This document shows, one piece after another, positions 63,429-64,000 of a stretch of DNA of 64,000 nucleotides. Origin of the DNA: Bradyrhizobium murdochi. GTDB lineage: Bacteria > Pseudomonadota > Alphaproteobacteria > Rhizobiales > Xanthobacteraceae. The position numbers and the translations under genes were made by a program. Each line of letters begins with the position of its first letter. The stretch's first letter is position 1. The stretch spans positions 124,001 to 188,000 of the forward strand of contig NZ_AXAU01000002.1 in assembly GCF_000472965.1 (NCBI RefSeq), in the 5' to 3' direction. The notes below the pieces were generated by a model. That model was not told where the DNA came from and made no database searches. It saw only the letters and a program-made list of their open reading frames with translations.

Positions 63429-64000
63429 TCAGATCACTAGCGCCCCGCCATCGATATAGACGATCGATCCCGTCGCAAAACCGTTCGCCATGAAGCTCAG
63501 GATTTGCCGCGCGATGTCCTCAGCCGCACCAACGCGCCCGACCGGCAGCGCCGCCGCCGTCTTCGCCAGCATGTCGCGCCGCGCCTCTTCCGGCATCGCA
63601 GCGCGGATCGGGGTGTCGATCACGCCCGGCGAGACCGCATTGACGCGCACCGGCGCCAATTCCAGCGCCAGCGCCCTCGCCAGTGACTCCAGCGCGCCGT
63701 TGGCGGCGCTGATGATTGCCGAGTTCGGCCGCGGACGGACGCTGAGAAAACCCGAGACCAGGGTCAGCGAGCCGCCGGCGCGGATTTCGGCCTCGCGCGC
63801 GACCCGCCATGCACCCCAGAACTTGCCTTCCATCGTGGCGCGAACATCCTCCATCGCTACCGTCTTGAACGGGCCGGTGCGAAGCTGCGCCGCCGTCACC
63901 ACGACGTGATCGACCGGGCCGCAACGGCGAAACAGCTTTGCCACGCTGTCGTCGCTGGTGACGTCGGCGGGAATCGCGATGGCGTTCAGCTTCTCCGCCA
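63429..64000 (-). CDS. SDR family protein lacking the Tyr-x3-Lys motif (5' end outside the window)
   Basis: About 190 residues are visible; the frame stays open to the window edge, so the N-terminal cofactor loop is missing. Visible SDR features: CGPVDHVVVTAAQLRTGPF, WGAWRVAREAEIRAGGSLTLVSG, LALELAPVRVNAVSPGVIDTP and FATGSIVYIDGGALVI. Where Y-x3-K is expected, the sequence is AIISAANGALESL, so both catalytic Tyr and Lys are replaced. It may act as a binding or regulatory SDR or use another catalytic arrangement. Overall similarity still clearly marks the fold. Confidence 0.85.
   Translation of the reverse strand, partial: AEKLNAIAIPADVTSDDSVAKLFRRCGPVDHVVVTAAQLRTGPFKTVAMEDVRATMEGKFWGAWRVAREAEIRAGGSLTLVSGFLSVRPRPNSAIISAANGALESLARALALELAPVRVNAVSPGVIDTPIRAAMPEEARRDMLAKTAAALPVGRVGAAEDIARQILSFMANGFATGSIVYIDGGALVI

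Noticed and set aside
1..64000. CRISPR arrays, tRNA or rRNA genes, insertion sequences, prophage genes
   Set aside because: Scanned for direct repeats with spacers, cloverleaf-like segments and transposase or phage motifs; none was convincing. The short palindromes have no transposase reading frame.

Overview
The window looks like chromosome of a Bradyrhizobium-type alphaproteobacterium (Bradyrhizobium or a close relative such as Rhodopseudomonas). The reasons are high GC with long antisense shadow frames, gene content (RlmD/TlyA/Dxs/XseB block, RT0821-type surface protein, extensin-like peptidase, DUF1194, Bug-type receptors) and several families of palindromic intergenic repeats that I associate with this group. 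The species assignment is inference; no rRNA or tRNA gene was seen to anchor it.

Layout. 1-8,900 is mostly housekeeping: the end of a histone-deacetylase-like gene, xseB, a membrane alpha/beta hydrolase, dxs (isoprenoid precursors), a nucleoside deoxyribosyltransferase overlapping two RNA methyltransferase genes (TlyA type and RlmD/TrmA type), a DUF1194 von Willebrand protein and clpS. 8,900-13,450 looks like an accessory block of visibly lower GC: a hydrolase-cyclase fusion, an atypical PQQ alcohol dehydrogenase with a lanthanide-type Asp, its small cytochrome c, and long gene-poor flanks. 13,450-24,000 returns to core functions: a GAF-like/adenylate cyclase, aroC, a histidine phosphatase, fabI, an ECF sigma/anti-sigma pair, a DnaJ-type co-chaperone, a surface lipoprotein, pdxH, an SDR, a tiny Cys-motif protein and CorA.

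24,000-37,300 holds envelope enzymes (L,D-transpeptidase and extensin-like peptidase, convergent), an acyl-CoA synthetase, an AraC regulator divergent from a Tat-exported aldo/keto reductase, a secreted SUMF1-like protein, a Sel1-like membrane protein, DUF1499, an MBL hydrolase, glutaryl-CoA dehydrogenase and ribB with a degenerate second domain. 37,700-44,900 has a KefB-like antiporter, a short DUF3124 remnant, an aminotransferase, a Bug receptor, an FAD monooxygenase and a DMT exporter. 45,000-48,300 is a small accessory cluster of membrane proteins of unknown role (MscS-like, DUF4239, two small ORFs).

48,300-64,000 is catabolic: Tat-exported amidohydrolase, thiolase, a Bug receptor / Gfo-Idh oxidoreductase / GlcG cluster, PhoD phosphodiesterase, a Lys-Ala-Pro repeat secreted protein, a fused indolepyruvate ferredoxin oxidoreductase, a double-hotdog protein with an SDR, a cupin, and an SDR that lacks the usual Tyr-x3-Lys and is cut by the window edge. 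Intergenic spaces carry at least six families of inverted repeats, three of them with two or three copies here. No CRISPR array, insertion sequence, prophage, tRNA or riboswitch was recognised.
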